From: a virus
Virus record (IMG/VR): IMGVR_UViG_3300043425_000765
Location: 1-25,849 of that record
DNA length: 25,849 nt
Strand: one strand, 5' to 3'
Under the pieces are notes generated by a model. That model had not been told where the DNA came from. It did no database searches and was given only the letters and a program-made list of their open reading frames with translations. Below, in pieces: positions 5,701 to 12,823 of this stretch. A program made the position numbers and the translations under genes. Each line of letters starts with the position of its first letter. Within the stretch, counting starts at the first letter, position 1.

Positions 5701-7217
5701 GCAATCATTGCCGCGGTGTCACTGATGTTTAATTTCAGATTGATCCGGTTCGACAGAAACAGGGTGTCTGATTCTTTCAGGTACGGCGACAGCATGGATG
5801 CAGTGTCACTGATATTCAATTTTGTGGCCAGTGCAGCGTTTACGTTTGATGTCCTGGCGTATGGGGACAGCATGGCTGTAGTGTCTGCCTTTCGAAGGTA
5901 TGGCGTCAACATTGACGACGTATCCGAAATGTTGACTTTCAACGCCAGGGCCGCGTTGACATTTGACGTCCTGGCATACGGTGATAACATGCTGGCGGTG
6001 TCTGAAATATTGACTTTCAAATTTATCCTGTTGGACAGGGTTGCTGTGTCTGCATCCCGCAAATACGGGGACAGCATGCTGGCAGTGTCCGAATATTTTA
6101 CCGTCGTCGCATTATTCGCCGGGGTGTATCCCAGGGCCTGGGCGATCGTTTTGTTTTTCCACAGGCGGGTCGTGCTGTCGTATGCTATGACCTGATTATT
6201 TATACTGTCAGTGATCAGGACGTTGTGCAGTTCCTCCAGTTCGAATCCGTTCTGTACGTTGACAAATATTTCCCCATTATTGGAATTTACCCTGGTGACG
6301 ACGCCGATGTAAACCATGTGGGCAGGGGCGACGGGTTTGTTCGCTGTTCCGTACAACAGATTTCCGTTTGTACCTAACCAGACCGGATCCCCGGCGGTGG
6401 CGCCTATGGTGTTCAGCCCCGAAAGGCGGCCCTGAATGATCACAAAACCCTGTCCATTTGTTGTTAGGTTCTGGTATAACAGGCCCAGCGTTTTGCTGGA
6501 TGTGGCGTCCGACGTGTTTGATGCTTTTGAAACCAGTACATTCGTGCCATCCGCCCCCGTTACATATACCGCCTGACCTTTGTTTATGGATTGTGTGGCT
6601 TTCACTGTTTCCCTGACGTCGGTGGTGTAATTGTCGATCCATGCGACATCATAATTTGTGGCGCTGTTTTTCGCCAGGATCTGGCCGGTGGTTCCGCCTA
6701 TGGGCAAACCAGCGACAGCCTTTGCATACGGGGCCAGCATGGCCGCTGTATCTGATATGTTCAGTTTTGTGTTTATTCGATTCGACAGGGTGACCGTATC
6801 CCCTTTCCTGAAATACGGGGACAACATGGCGGACGTATCCGATTTCCTCAAATATGGCAGCAACATGGACGCCGTATCTGAAATCCTGACCCGTAGGGCC
6901 ACCAGTGCAGAAACGGAATCATCGCCCTTTTGACGCCAGGCCCTGGTTGACATTATGACCGTATCGACCGCGGCGTTTGCCCCGATTTTTTCCCATTTCA
7001 CGCCAGTCCTGACATACAGGGAATCATTTAGGACCACCAGGGACCCAGGTAATTTGTTCTGGACCGTATCCGCGGGCATAACTATGGCAGCTTTCGCCTT
7101 CAGCCTGTTATATGTGAACCCGTACCCGTTGACCATAGTATATCTGGTCGTATCATTTTGACCGATGGCGGCCAGGGTGAACGACAAAACAGTAAACAGG
7201 GCGATCAGTTTTTTCAT
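2793..7217 (-). CDS. Large repeat-rich tail fibre protein with N-terminal signal peptide
   Basis: The 1474-residue protein is the likely receptor-binding fibre. Residues 1-20 form a signal peptide (MKKLIALFTVLSFTLAAIGQ), which is unusual for a fibre. A first set of xDTxxMLxPY repeats spans about 111-164. Residues about 210-335 form the KGQ-VYVTGADGTN domain seen in many fibres. A second, longer repeat block spans about 374-551, mixed with LSNRIN-K-NISDT units. From about 619 to 1306 there are nine or so GNVGIGTTSP...KL-V-NG units, typical of trimeric beta-structured fibres and surface proteins of Bacteroidota. The C-terminus ends in ATGYVQVEINGVKYKL. I see no S74 chaperone peptidase. It overlaps the LysM-like gene by 4 bases, and its position after the baseplate genes fits a fibre. 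Confidence 0.88.
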   Translation of the reverse strand: MKKLIALFTVLSFTLAAIGQNDTTRYTMVNGYGFTYNRLKAKAAIVMPADTVQNKLPGSLVVLNDSLYVRTGVKWEKIGANAAVDTVIMSTRAWRQKGDDSVSALVALRVRISDTASMLLPYLRKSDTSAMLSPYFRKGDTVTLSNRINTKLNISDTAAMLAPYAKAVAGLPIGGTTGQILAKNSATNYDVAWIDNYTTDVRETVKATQSINKGQAVYVTGADGTNVLVSKASNTSDATSSKTLGLLYQNLTTNGQGFVIIQGRLSGLNTIGATAGDPVWLGTNGNLLYGTANKPVAPAHMVYIGVVTRVNSNNGEIFVNVQNGFELEELHNVLITDSINNQVIAYDSTTRLWKNKTIAQALGYTPANNATTVKYSDTASMLSPYLRDADTATLSNRINLKVNISDTASMLSPYARTSNVNAALALKVNISDTSSMLTPYLRKADTTAMLSPYARTSNVNAALATKLNISDTASMLSPYLKESDTLFLSNRINLKLNISDTAAMIAPYLRKSDTTAMLTPYLRKADTLGLSNRINLKVNISDTSSMLSPYIRAAGYGLTKSGQSLLVDTAAIATRARVQKAVDSLGSGKTNGSGTTNYIPKWTAANTLGNSQIFEEGTNIIIGSAQASGNKLMVDNVSNYRGIAIRTSTANARPTISLINSNTAQYMSYIQDLNGSLKFGYANFDFGGHVEKMSLSTEGRLLLNTTADAGYQFDVNGTMRSVNGANFATTSGNVGIGTTSPTAKLSVPGSERILGVLRTASTNRTTFYDSDFALNNDGGGAQGFIYASNVGGSFPFDNYGETIIQANPRTGYTNGISLVTGTTSPSIKMRINEGGNVGIGTNFPGAKLDVNGGDLNVNNYTAPNDANYSNLALRAGTDATLGSLYFLTQLRPSATGSNRRVDIFAGDNIGYRNITYPYGNIGIGTTSPVSKLHVNGNQIFENGNQLKWKNSTGGTDAAKIMLFTDNNIYVDNPDGATIFRNAGFAEAFRVFNNRRVGINTSSTDYGYALQVIGEIYSNSNLIVDGNYRSNQGATALTAATGLNYIGKGDNTRFSGFNFQGVAASDMFFGRTANSDDLVISTSNTGSPAERVRFTQSGNVGIGTNSPGSYKLNVAGNMFTNGQFILDGIAQTLYRNTANTIGFDIGLLGGTSVADAYLYQRANSAMIFGTNNTERMRIFNNGRVFIGASPGDNGYQLDVNGNTRVTGKIDVTANVSIGHNIARSGTSDIAAQIYSSNAWLLYGAESSTGGSIFTGSSSYAAVVGSGYDKPLQFATNSTVRATISASGELLIGTTSNTNNGEILQVSGRSYFSQEVTIGMVDVSTYAASLVVKGPVFFVNNQSSSLKGLYLDTTVLAISNTTNVSPITVTGSTFTGNNGGDILNLQSTWNTTANVNGIYMLITNTASGSSSNFLNLTDGSKSFRVTKNAEVITAAPTDGTARPWKLGEYVTTAPTATGYVQVEINGVKYKLLAATY
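3300..5363 (-). repeat. GIGT-type repeat block of the tail fibre
   Basis: About nine spaced copies of a unit of the form N-(I/V)GIGT-x-SP-x(2-5)-(K/Y)-L-x-V-x-G are translated here, for example SGNVGIGTTSP, YGNIGIGTTSP and SGNVGIGTNSP. Some copies are degenerate, such as GRVFIGASPGD and RRVGINTSS. The units are spaced unevenly, with beta-rich unique sequence between them. This is protein-level repetition; the DNA copies have diverged. Confidence 0.8.
5564..6896 (-). repeat. SDTxxMLxPY repeats of the tail fibre shaft
   Basis: Eleven copies of a unit close to (N)ISDTASMLSPY are translated in two blocks, 6722-6896 and 5564-6098, separated by a unique domain. Several alternate with LSNRINLKVN or with TSNVNAALA-KVN linkers. 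Regular short units of this kind are expected to form an elongated trimeric shaft. Copy number could vary between related phages by recombination. Confidence 0.8.
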
Positions 7218-7807
7218 GCAGTTATCAATTTATTGTAAAGTATGGACAGCGTTTGTCCAAAATCCGCGTATGTATTATTCGTCAGCGTCAGGACGCCCAG
7301 GGCCTTATTCCAGACATACTGTGCGCCTACCTGGCCCTCCGGAATCAGGGGTTTTATTTCCAGTTCAATCTGGATGATGTCGGATCCTGCCAGGCTGTTG
7401 CCATTGATGTCCAGGGGCGTGATCACGGTGGTCCCGTCCGCGCCGCTGGTCCAGGTTGTATTTAGCGTCACAATGTAGGAATCAGGCCCGCCGCCGCCGG
7501 GCTGGTATGGTGTGGATGGTTGGTTTGGGATGTTGGTAATGGGTCCACGTTCGACGACGTAATAAACGTTCCCCAGGCCGGCCATGTCTGTCGAATAATA
7601 GGTTTTCGATGCTGCAAATGCGGCGTTCTGCACCTGATCCACTACCAGGGAATCATCCCAGACAAATGGCTGGCGACTACTGACCGGTTCATTCAGGCCC
7701 TGGATCCCGTTGTCCTGCATTAATTTGTACAGATAGTCCAGGGATCCATACGTCTGTAAACAAACGTCATATATTGACTGTCCAGCGATGGCGTTAAATG
7801 TTCGCAT
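7214..7807 (-). CDS. LysM-like baseplate/tail protein
   Basis: With the start at 7807 the protein has 197 residues. The N-terminal 45 or so residues (FNAIAGQSIYDVCLQTYGSL-DYLYKLMQDN) read as a LysM/gpX-type module. Such modules help baseplate or tail proteins bind peptidoglycan. A Pro/Gly-rich linker (PSTPYQPGGGGP) then leads to a beta-rich C-terminal domain (about residues 110-197). The ORF is open further upstream to an ATG at 7849, but the conserved module begins directly at 7807 and this start overlaps the preceding gene by only 14 bases. It sits between the gp46-like wedge and the fibre, so a role at the distal tail is inferred. It overlaps the fibre gene by 4 bases. Confidence 0.78.
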   Translation of the reverse strand: MRTFNAIAGQSIYDVCLQTYGSLDYLYKLMQDNGIQGLNEPVSSRQPFVWDDSLVVDQVQNAAFAASKTYYSTDMAGLGNVYYVVERGPITNIPNQPSTPYQPGGGGPDSYIVTLNTTWTSGADGTTVITPLDINGNSLAGSDIIQIELEIKPLIPEGQVGAQYVWNKALGVLTLTNNTYADFGQTLSILYNKLITA

Positions 7808-8105
7808 TTGGTACGGCGTTTGGATTAACAGTAATTTGACCGCCCGCACTGACGGAAACCTGGGGGTTCGTGACCTTATATCCGTCGGATGTCAGCTCGA
7901 TCTGGATGGACCGTTTCAGGGCCTGTTCCTGCCCCGCGCTGTTCAGGTATGCAAATACCCCGACGCCATCAGCTGGGGTTTCTTTCCACCAGCCAGGAAA
8001 GGCGTTGATCGTGTCAGCGATGTGCTGGGTGTCACTTTCCGCAATGGCCAGATCCCCGCCCGTGATATATATGTCATTGTCCTGTAGTGCGAAATCCTGG
8101 TTCAT
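7794..8105 (-). CDS. Baseplate wedge protein, gpW/gp25 family (Mu gp46-like)
   Basis: The 103-residue protein matches the small baseplate wedge family. It contains the typical ITGGDLAIAESDTQHIADTI and FPGWWKETP-GVG segments in the first 50 residues, then a Tyr-Leu-Asn-Ser stretch and a beta-rich C-terminal half (SDGYKVTNPQVSVS). In Mu, gp46 helps join the hub to the tube and triggers sheath assembly. It overlaps the spike gene upstream by 4 bases and lies in the same order as Mu genes 45-46. Confidence 0.88.
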   Translation of the reverse strand: MNQDFALQDNDIYITGGDLAIAESDTQHIADTINAFPGWWKETPADGVGVFAYLNSAGQEQALKRSIQIELTSDGYKVTNPQVSVSAGGQITVNPNAVPNANI

Positions 8106-8725
8106 CCCTGTTCGATTTTCTCATTTTCAATGTCTTTCCGCTGGGTGGGTGTCAATGTCCCGGAAACCTGTGTGGGGGTCGGTCCTGATGATCCTGGCCC
8201 AGTGGTGACGCCGCTGTGGACATGGGCATTATATGCCGTGATCAGGGCGTTCACTTTGTTTTCCAGGGCGTTTAGCTTTTGCGTCAATTCGATCACCTTC
8301 ACCAGGCCACCCATGGCCCCGTCGTTCAGCGTCGTTTTCCCATCCTGCAGGGTGATCCGTGTTTCAGCGATTTCCAGGATCATCCCGTCATCATCAATTT
8401 GAACGCTGGCGTCATTTTCCCCGGCGGTCAAAACGATTTTTGACAGTCCGCTAAATAACAAAACAAACGGCTGGTTGAACGTGCTGTACGCTATAATGAC
8501 CGTTGAATCAATTTGCGGAATCATCATCATCCCATCATCGACAGACGCCATCAGCTGGACGTTTTCAATCGTCACAGCGCCCTGTGATGATATGCTGGTG
8601 ACCGTGCATGTCCGTTTCGGTTCATCCACAGCGTCAACAGTGGCCGACAACAGGCGTACATTGTCCGACAGCTGGGTTCCGGTCATCCGCTGGACCGCTT
8701 CGATGATCTGCCTATTTCCTGCCAT
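8102..8725 (-). CDS. Baseplate spike protein (gpV / Mu gp45-like)
   Basis: The 207-residue protein is the likely membrane-piercing spike. An OB-fold-like N-terminal half (VDAVDEPKRTCTVTSIS to FVLLFSG, about residues 30-92) is followed by a beta-helix-like stretch (about 95-135). A short helical segment comes next (KVIELTQKLNALENKVNAL), then NAHVHSG and a Gly/Pro/Thr-rich tail. The HxH motif recalls the iron-binding tips of P2-type spikes. The first 30 residues look like an adaptor. Its location between hub and wedge genes fits Mu order 44-45-46. It shares one base with the hub gene stop. Confidence 0.88.
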   Translation of the reverse strand: MAGNRQIIEAVQRMTGTQLSDNVRLLSATVDAVDEPKRTCTVTSISSQGAVTIENVQLMASVDDGMMMIPQIDSTVIIAYSTFNQPFVLLFSGLSKIVLTAGENDASVQIDDDGMILEIAETRITLQDGKTTLNDGAMGGLVKVIELTQKLNALENKVNALITAYNAHVHSGVTTGPGSSGPTPTQVSGTLTPTQRKDIENEKIEQG

Positions 8726-9960
8726 CAGTTTATTGGTTTTCCGTTTGCGTCCAGCCTGGTGACTAAATAATCCAGTTCAATTTCCTGGCGTAATCCATCC
8801 ACCCCGCCGGTGTACGTCACCCCCTTTACTTTATACCGCCCGTTCCGTTCAGGTAGGATCGTATCCAGGATGTCAACATTATCCCCGTGCTTTACATACG
8901 GGATGCCGAACGTCGTGAATTTACCCTTCAGGCCAGTGTAATAATATTTCCTCAATTCGTTTTCTGCCAGCTTCGCCAGCTGGTCAGTGGTGGTCGCCCC
9001 CAGGAAATGAAGGGTCCGCCTTTCGCCTCCAGTGTTTGGGGGCAGTGGTTTTCCCTTTCCGCCTACAATGATTTCCGGGGCGTCAGATGCGTTCCTGAAT
9101 GTAACCAGGACCTCCAGGCGGACCTTTTTTGTTTTCGCCTGGCCGTCTTTCGTTTTCTTTCCAGTGCTTTCCTCTATGGTATTTGTGGCCACGGCGGACA
9201 GGACCTGATCATCCCGGCGTTTATACTCCAGGGCATCTGAAATGATGTTTTGCTGAAATTTGAAAACCTTTTGCCCAGCGTCAACAGCTTCCTGTTCGAT
9301 GTATTTGAATGATCCGCACCGTAGTTCAGATCCGCGGAAATAGCTTTCAAAATGGAAATCCTTTCGCAGGCGCGCCAGGACTTCAGCGATCGTTTCATTT
9401 TGTGTGATGAAATCCCCCATCTGGGTGGATTCATTTTTGTTTACAGTGAATGACAGGCCGGCGTTTTTTATCATTTCCTCCAGCATGGTTTGAACGGTGT
9501 ATTTTGACCCAGAAAAAAACCCGTTTGCACCGCCAGACGCCTGATATTTTTTCAGGGCGTACATGTTGTCCTGAATTTCCAGGATGAAAGGTTTTTTGGA
9601 TGTCACGCCGGATATGTACCCATCAAAAATGTCCTGCAGGGGGCTGATCTCATTTCCCCGGCTGTCAAAACGTGCATATCCCCATTGAATGGCCACTTTG
9701 TCCCCCAGCAAAAATGTCGGGACCGTTTCGGAAAATCCGCCCAGGTTCACGTTGGTTCCGCCCAGTGGATAACGTCGCCCGCTTTTGTCACTGACATAAA
9801 CGTTTTTTGGCAGCGTGATCGTCCCGGCGTCCGTCAGATTTTGCCAGGTGCTGGTGAATTCAAAGGCGTGACAAAATTTGTAAACGATCACGCCGTTCCT
9901 GCCTGGGAAATCCCTGGTCGGTTGCTGGGTGAACGTTATCTGGGTGATTACTCTGTACAT
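8725..9960 (-). CDS. Baseplate hub protein (gpD / Mu gp44-like)
   Basis: The 411-residue protein is of the size and layout of the contractile-tail hub that links the tube to the spike. Seen in it are an N-terminal tube-like barrel (about 1-110, with FTSTWQNLTDAGTITLPKNV), a segment with FDGYISGV-KKPFILEIQDNMY, then the ETIAEVLARLRKDFHFESYFRG region (about 180-210). The last part (about 330-400) ends in the ERNGRYKVKGVTYTGG-DGLRQEIELDY motif common to gp44-type hubs. A Lys-rich insertion lies at about 258-280. It is placed next to the spike gene, as expected for these proteins. The next gene upstream (DUF6046) is 2 bases away. Confidence 0.87.
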   Translation of the reverse strand: MYRVITQITFTQQPTRDFPGRNGVIVYKFCHAFEFTSTWQNLTDAGTITLPKNVYVSDKSGRRYPLGGTNVNLGGFSETVPTFLLGDKVAIQWGYARFDSRGNEISPLQDIFDGYISGVTSKKPFILEIQDNMYALKKYQASGGANGFFSGSKYTVQTMLEEMIKNAGLSFTVNKNESTQMGDFITQNETIAEVLARLRKDFHFESYFRGSELRCGSFKYIEQEAVDAGQKVFKFQQNIISDALEYKRRDDQVLSAVATNTIEESTGKKTKDGQAKTKKVRLEVLVTFRNASDAPEIIVGGKGKPLPPNTGGERRTLHFLGATTTDQLAKLAENELRKYYYTGLKGKFTTFGIPYVKHGDNVDILDTILPERNGRYKVKGVTYTGGVDGLRQEIELDYLVTRLDANGKPIN

Positions 9961-9962
9961 TT

Positions 9963-10577
9963 TTACTGAATCTGTAGTTCCAGGGGTTCGTCACTGATGG
10001 CATTGATGCTGAAATCCTGGCGGCTGATCCCGCCGGCGTTTTGGGGCATGCTGTAATCTGTCACGACGATATTGTAAATCCCCATTCCGTTCAGGAATCT
10101 GGAAACCACAGGAATGGAAACAGGGGCTTCCGCCATTCGCTGGACCGCCAGGGCTTCCGCTTCCGGATATTGCCCGTTTTGCCCCGTGATGATTCCGTTT
10201 ATCGAAACCTGAAAATCATCTTTTGAAATATATTCTTTGACCGTCCCGTTCCGCCCCTGGATCTGGGTTTTGACGATAATGGTGGGCCGGCTGACCGTGC
10301 AAAGGACAGTTTCAACGCGGACCTGATCAGTGGTGACCTGTCGGTTCTGGGTAAAATCGGTGTACGTCACTGACTGAAATGTCAGGTCGATGACCACAGG
10401 CGTCCCCAGGGCTGATTTGTACAGTTCCGGATCCCGGTCGTCTGCCTGGTTGATCTTCCCGTCGTATGGGTTGTCACGGACCGACAGCGGGCGGATCCCG
10501 GCCAGGTTGTACGTCCTGATCAGGGTGGTCAGCGGGACGGCGGCGATAACATACGGGCGATCTGGTTGAAATATCAT
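9963..10577 (-). CDS. DUF6046 phage tail protein
   Basis: The 204-residue protein resembles DUF6046, a family found in phages of Bacteroidota. Matching features are the central QGRNGTVKEYISKDDFQVSI segment, the PEAEALAVQRMAEAPVSIPV helix, the FLNGMGIYNIVVTDYSMPQ segment and the INAISDEPLELQI end. The position between tape measure and hub corresponds to the Mu gp43 (DNA circulation/tail) slot, so it probably joins tube or tape measure to the baseplate hub. The exact structural role is inferred. It overlaps the tape measure gene by 4 bases. Confidence 0.82.
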   Translation of the reverse strand: MIFQPDRPYVIAAVPLTTLIRTYNLAGIRPLSVRDNPYDGKINQADDRDPELYKSALGTPVVIDLTFQSVTYTDFTQNRQVTTDQVRVETVLCTVSRPTIIVKTQIQGRNGTVKEYISKDDFQVSINGIITGQNGQYPEAEALAVQRMAEAPVSIPVVSRFLNGMGIYNIVVTDYSMPQNAGGISRQDFSINAISDEPLELQIQ

Positions 10578-12229
10578 TGTCCTGCGATTAACTGTGAATC
10601 ATTTGTGGCGCTGACCAGGGCCTGAGCCACCATTTCCCGAACCTTTGCGGCCCCTTCCGTGACGTTTGTGGTTTGTATCTTGAAATCCTTAATCAGGGAT
10701 CCGATGGTCACGTTTATGGTCACCGCTTTAGCTGCCTGGGCGCCTTTCGTTTCAGCTTTGACCGGGGCGATGGCTGGCGTCGTTTTAGTCCCGCCGGCTG
10801 TGGGTCCAGCTACATTTTTCGGGGCGGCGACCGTCTTTTTTGCCTGGTCAGACGCAAAATCTTTCATCCCTTCATCATACCCGGTTTTGAATCCATCCGC
10901 CAGCTTTCGGCCAGCGTTGACCATGACGTCAGCGGACTGTTTGAAACCTTCGATGACCATGGCGCCGTCCAGGGTGAAAACCCCTTTGATGACCTTCCAG
11001 ACGCCTTCAAACGCATCGACTACCAGGGCGGCCCAGGCTTTGATCACGCCCCAGACGCCCCACAGGACCGCGCGGAACGTCCCGAATTGATTGTAAGCAT
11101 ATACCACGCCGGCGGTCAATGCCCCCAGGGCGACAATGACGATGCCGATGGGGTTTGCGGTCATGGCCGCGTTCAGTGCATACTGGGCCGCTGCCATCAG
11201 TTTCGTGAATATGCTGGCCGTTCCATACGCTGTTCCCAGGGTGTACATGGCCGCGATCTGGACGTATGTCACAGCTGTCTGGATTCCCTGGATGGCGACG
11301 CCTGCCAGCAATGACGCCCGATAAATGGCATAGGCTCCAGCCACCACGCCCAGGCCGATGGCCACGGCTTTGATGGCGTCAGCATTTCGGACCGTCCAGT
11401 CCCAGGCTGATCGCATGACATCAATAAACGATGAAACCCCTGACAATATCGCCGCAAACGCCGGGGTCAGATCACGCCCGATTTTTTCCTGTAGCATGAA
11501 AATTTGATTCTGTGAACGGGCGAATTCAGCGTTCAGGCTGGTCATGGCCGCGGGCAGCCCGCCGCTGACCTCTGTTCGCAGCTGGTTGGCAAATTTGGGC
11601 AGAAAATCGGTTGCGATCAGTTCCCCCTTTACCAGCATGTCATCCAGTTTTTGTGTGGTCACTCCCATGGCGCGGGCAGCTACCTGAAAGGCTCCAGGCA
11701 TACGTTCACCCAGCTGGCCGCGTAGTTCCTCCGCGGAAACTTTTCCTTTGCTGATCATTTGGGATACAGCCATTAAAGCCCCCTCTGTCTGTTCAGCTGA
11801 CAGGCCGAAAACCGCTGACGCTTCGCTCATGCTCTCAAATATCGTCCGAACCGACTGACCCTCCAGTTCTGTTCCCTTTGCAGCGGCTCCGATAGTTTTG
11901 TACCCCTGGGCCGCGCTCTGCAGATTCAGGCCCAGTTTGTTCGAAAATTCAGTCAAATATTCAAATGTTTCCTGGCCTTGACCGCCGGAAATCATATCCA
12001 GTCCGATTTTCAATGATCCTACCTCGCGCGTCACATCAAATACGCTTTTGCCAAAGGCAATAATTCCCGCCGTTCCAAAGGCGATGCCGATGGCGCTGCC
12101 CAGGTTGCTGGCTGTTGTTTGCGCGCTTCGCATCTTTGTTTCAAACTTGCTCACTTCCTTATCAGCGACCTGGATTTTCCCGGTCAATAGATCTTTCAGC
12201 GTCAGCGTATAGACAACAGTTTCCGACAT
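10574..12229 (-). CDS. Tape measure protein
   Basis: The 551-residue protein sets tail length. It shows the lambda-like tape measure domain: VSQMISKGKVSAEELRGQLG and ERMPGAFQVAARAMGVTTQK (about residues 155-194), followed by KGELIATDFLPKFANQL. A hydrophobic central region (about 285-380) contains several potential membrane-spanning helices, as expected for a protein that may enter the host membrane. A short linker-rich C-terminal part follows (AAPKNVAGPTAGG). By the usual 0.15 nm per residue, a length of about 80 nm for the tail is plausible. It starts one base after the stop of the frameshifted chaperone frame. That order (tube, chaperone, tape measure) is conserved in many phages. Confidence 0.93.
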   Translation of the reverse strand: MSETVVYTLTLKDLLTGKIQVADKEVSKFETKMRSAQTTASNLGSAIGIAFGTAGIIAFGKSVFDVTREVGSLKIGLDMISGGQGQETFEYLTEFSNKLGLNLQSAAQGYKTIGAAAKGTELEGQSVRTIFESMSEASAVFGLSAEQTEGALMAVSQMISKGKVSAEELRGQLGERMPGAFQVAARAMGVTTQKLDDMLVKGELIATDFLPKFANQLRTEVSGGLPAAMTSLNAEFARSQNQIFMLQEKIGRDLTPAFAAILSGVSSFIDVMRSAWDWTVRNADAIKAVAIGLGVVAGAYAIYRASLLAGVAIQGIQTAVTYVQIAAMYTLGTAYGTASIFTKLMAAAQYALNAAMTANPIGIVIVALGALTAGVVYAYNQFGTFRAVLWGVWGVIKAWAALVVDAFEGVWKVIKGVFTLDGAMVIEGFKQSADVMVNAGRKLADGFKTGYDEGMKDFASDQAKKTVAAPKNVAGPTAGGTKTTPAIAPVKAETKGAQAAKAVTINVTIGSLIKDFKIQTTNVTEGAAKVREMVAQALVSATNDSQLIAGQ

Positions 12230-12230
12230 G

Positions 12231-12757
12231 TCAGTTCCATTTTATTTGATGCACCAGGCCCAGGTAATATTTCACCCGGCCCCATAATTTCCAGAAATCA
12301 TCATCCGTCAGTTCATCCGGGTCAATACGCAAACAGCAGTGGATCAACGCGGAAATCCGGGTTTCATCACTGCTGTCATCATCGACCTGGTAACGGTCGA
12401 TTATTTTTTTTTATCGCCATGGTTCACCGCAAATGAAATCATTTCACTGACAGCGTAAACCGCGCCCATGTAATATGGGTCATCTTCTGACCGTTCTGAT
12501 GTTATCCGCGGATCGCTGTAATCTTTCAGGATGATGGCGTCCAGGGCCTGGGAACAGGCGGAATAGAATCCCATCGCGTATTTATCCATCACCGCCAATT
12601 TGACGGCCCGGCTGGGTTCCTTGATGAATCCCACTACAGGGTCATCGTTTTGATTGACGGAAAAAATCAGCGGGTGAACTTTTATTTTCAATTCATCCGA
12701 AAGGGCTTGCGCCCTGGCTTCCGCCTCCAGTTTGGCGGCGTTCAATCGTGTGTCCAT
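12231..12757 (-). CDS. Frameshifted tail assembly chaperone (long form, -1 shift)
   Basis: The zero-frame protein ends in DKKK-stop on a run of nine A. If ribosomes slip back one base on this run, the frame continues for 57 codons: IIDRYQVDDDSSDETRISAL, then IHCCLRIDPDELTDDDFWKL, then WGRVKYYLGLVHQIKWN, and stops at 12231-12233. The stop lies one base before the tape measure ATG. The extension is acidic first and Trp-rich at the end, with no ATG of its own in frame before it. This is the lambda G/GT arrangement, in which a small fraction of long protein binds the tape measure during tail assembly. The frame, its length and its exact fit into the gap are seen; slippage itself is inferred. The product would be 175 residues. 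Confidence 0.82.
12401..12757 (-). CDS. Tail assembly chaperone, short form
   Basis: The 118-residue protein takes the position of lambda gpG and Mu gp41 between tube and tape measure. It is largely helical: a charged N-terminal helix (NAAKLEAEARAQALSDELK), a hydrophobic core region with the GFIKEPSRAVKLAVMDKY motif (about residues 43-60), and a C-terminal helical part (YYMGAVYAVSEMISFAV). It ends in DKKK from a nine-A run that serves as the slippage site for the long form. It starts 66 bases after the tube gene, past a strong hairpin. The short and long forms together should chaperone the tape measure while the tube polymerises. Confidence 0.85.
   Translation of the reverse strand: MDTRLNAAKLEAEARAQALSDELKIKVHPLIFSVNQNDDPVVGFIKEPSRAVKLAVMDKYAMGFYSACSQALDAIILKDYSDPRITSERSEDDPYYMGAVYAVSEMISFAVNHGDKKK
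12404..12412 (-). promoter_or_regulatory. Slippery run of nine A for -1 frameshifting
   Basis: On the minus strand the codons read GAT AAA AAA AAA TAA. Nine A in the frame AAA-AAA-AAA directly before the stop allow both tRNA-Lys to re-pair after a one-base backward slip (A AAA AAA heptamer). The stop then becomes ATA ATC, opening the 57-codon extension. A slip of two bases or a +1 shift would meet a stop after eight codons. Confidence 0.82.
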
Positions 12758-12782
12758 GTGTTCAGTGGTTTTGTTTGGAAAT

Positions 12783-12819
12783 TATGGCAGCCATCCGGAA
12801 TATCCGAACAGCTGCCATA
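12783..12819 (-). other. Strong RNA hairpin between tail tube and chaperone genes
   Basis: TATGGCAGC (12783-12791) and GCTGCCATA (12811-12819) form a perfect 9-bp stem, and the enclosed loop can form a second small stem (CGGA...TCCG). It begins 5 bases past the tube stop. The sequence after it on the minus strand (ATTTCC) has no strong T-run, so attenuation or 3' end protection is more likely than full termination. It would let the tube be made in excess of the chaperone. Confidence 0.6.
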
Positions 12820-12823
12820 GGGA

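Noticed and set aside
5497-6195. Long open plus-strand frame opposite the fibre repeats
   Set aside because: It mirrors the regular repeats of the fibre gene on the other strand; its product is a low-complexity repeat (YGDSMxAVS) with no start context or family.
2793-7217. Tail fibre repeats as a CRISPR-like array or as a diversity-generating retroelement target
   Set aside because: The repeats are in frame, protein-level and diverged at DNA level, without constant repeat and spacer lengths. No reverse transcriptase or template repeat is in the window.
12234-12400. Non-coding gap between chaperone and tape measure
   Set aside because: It is open in the -1 frame for 57 codons and continues the chaperone through the nine-A run, so it is treated as coding.
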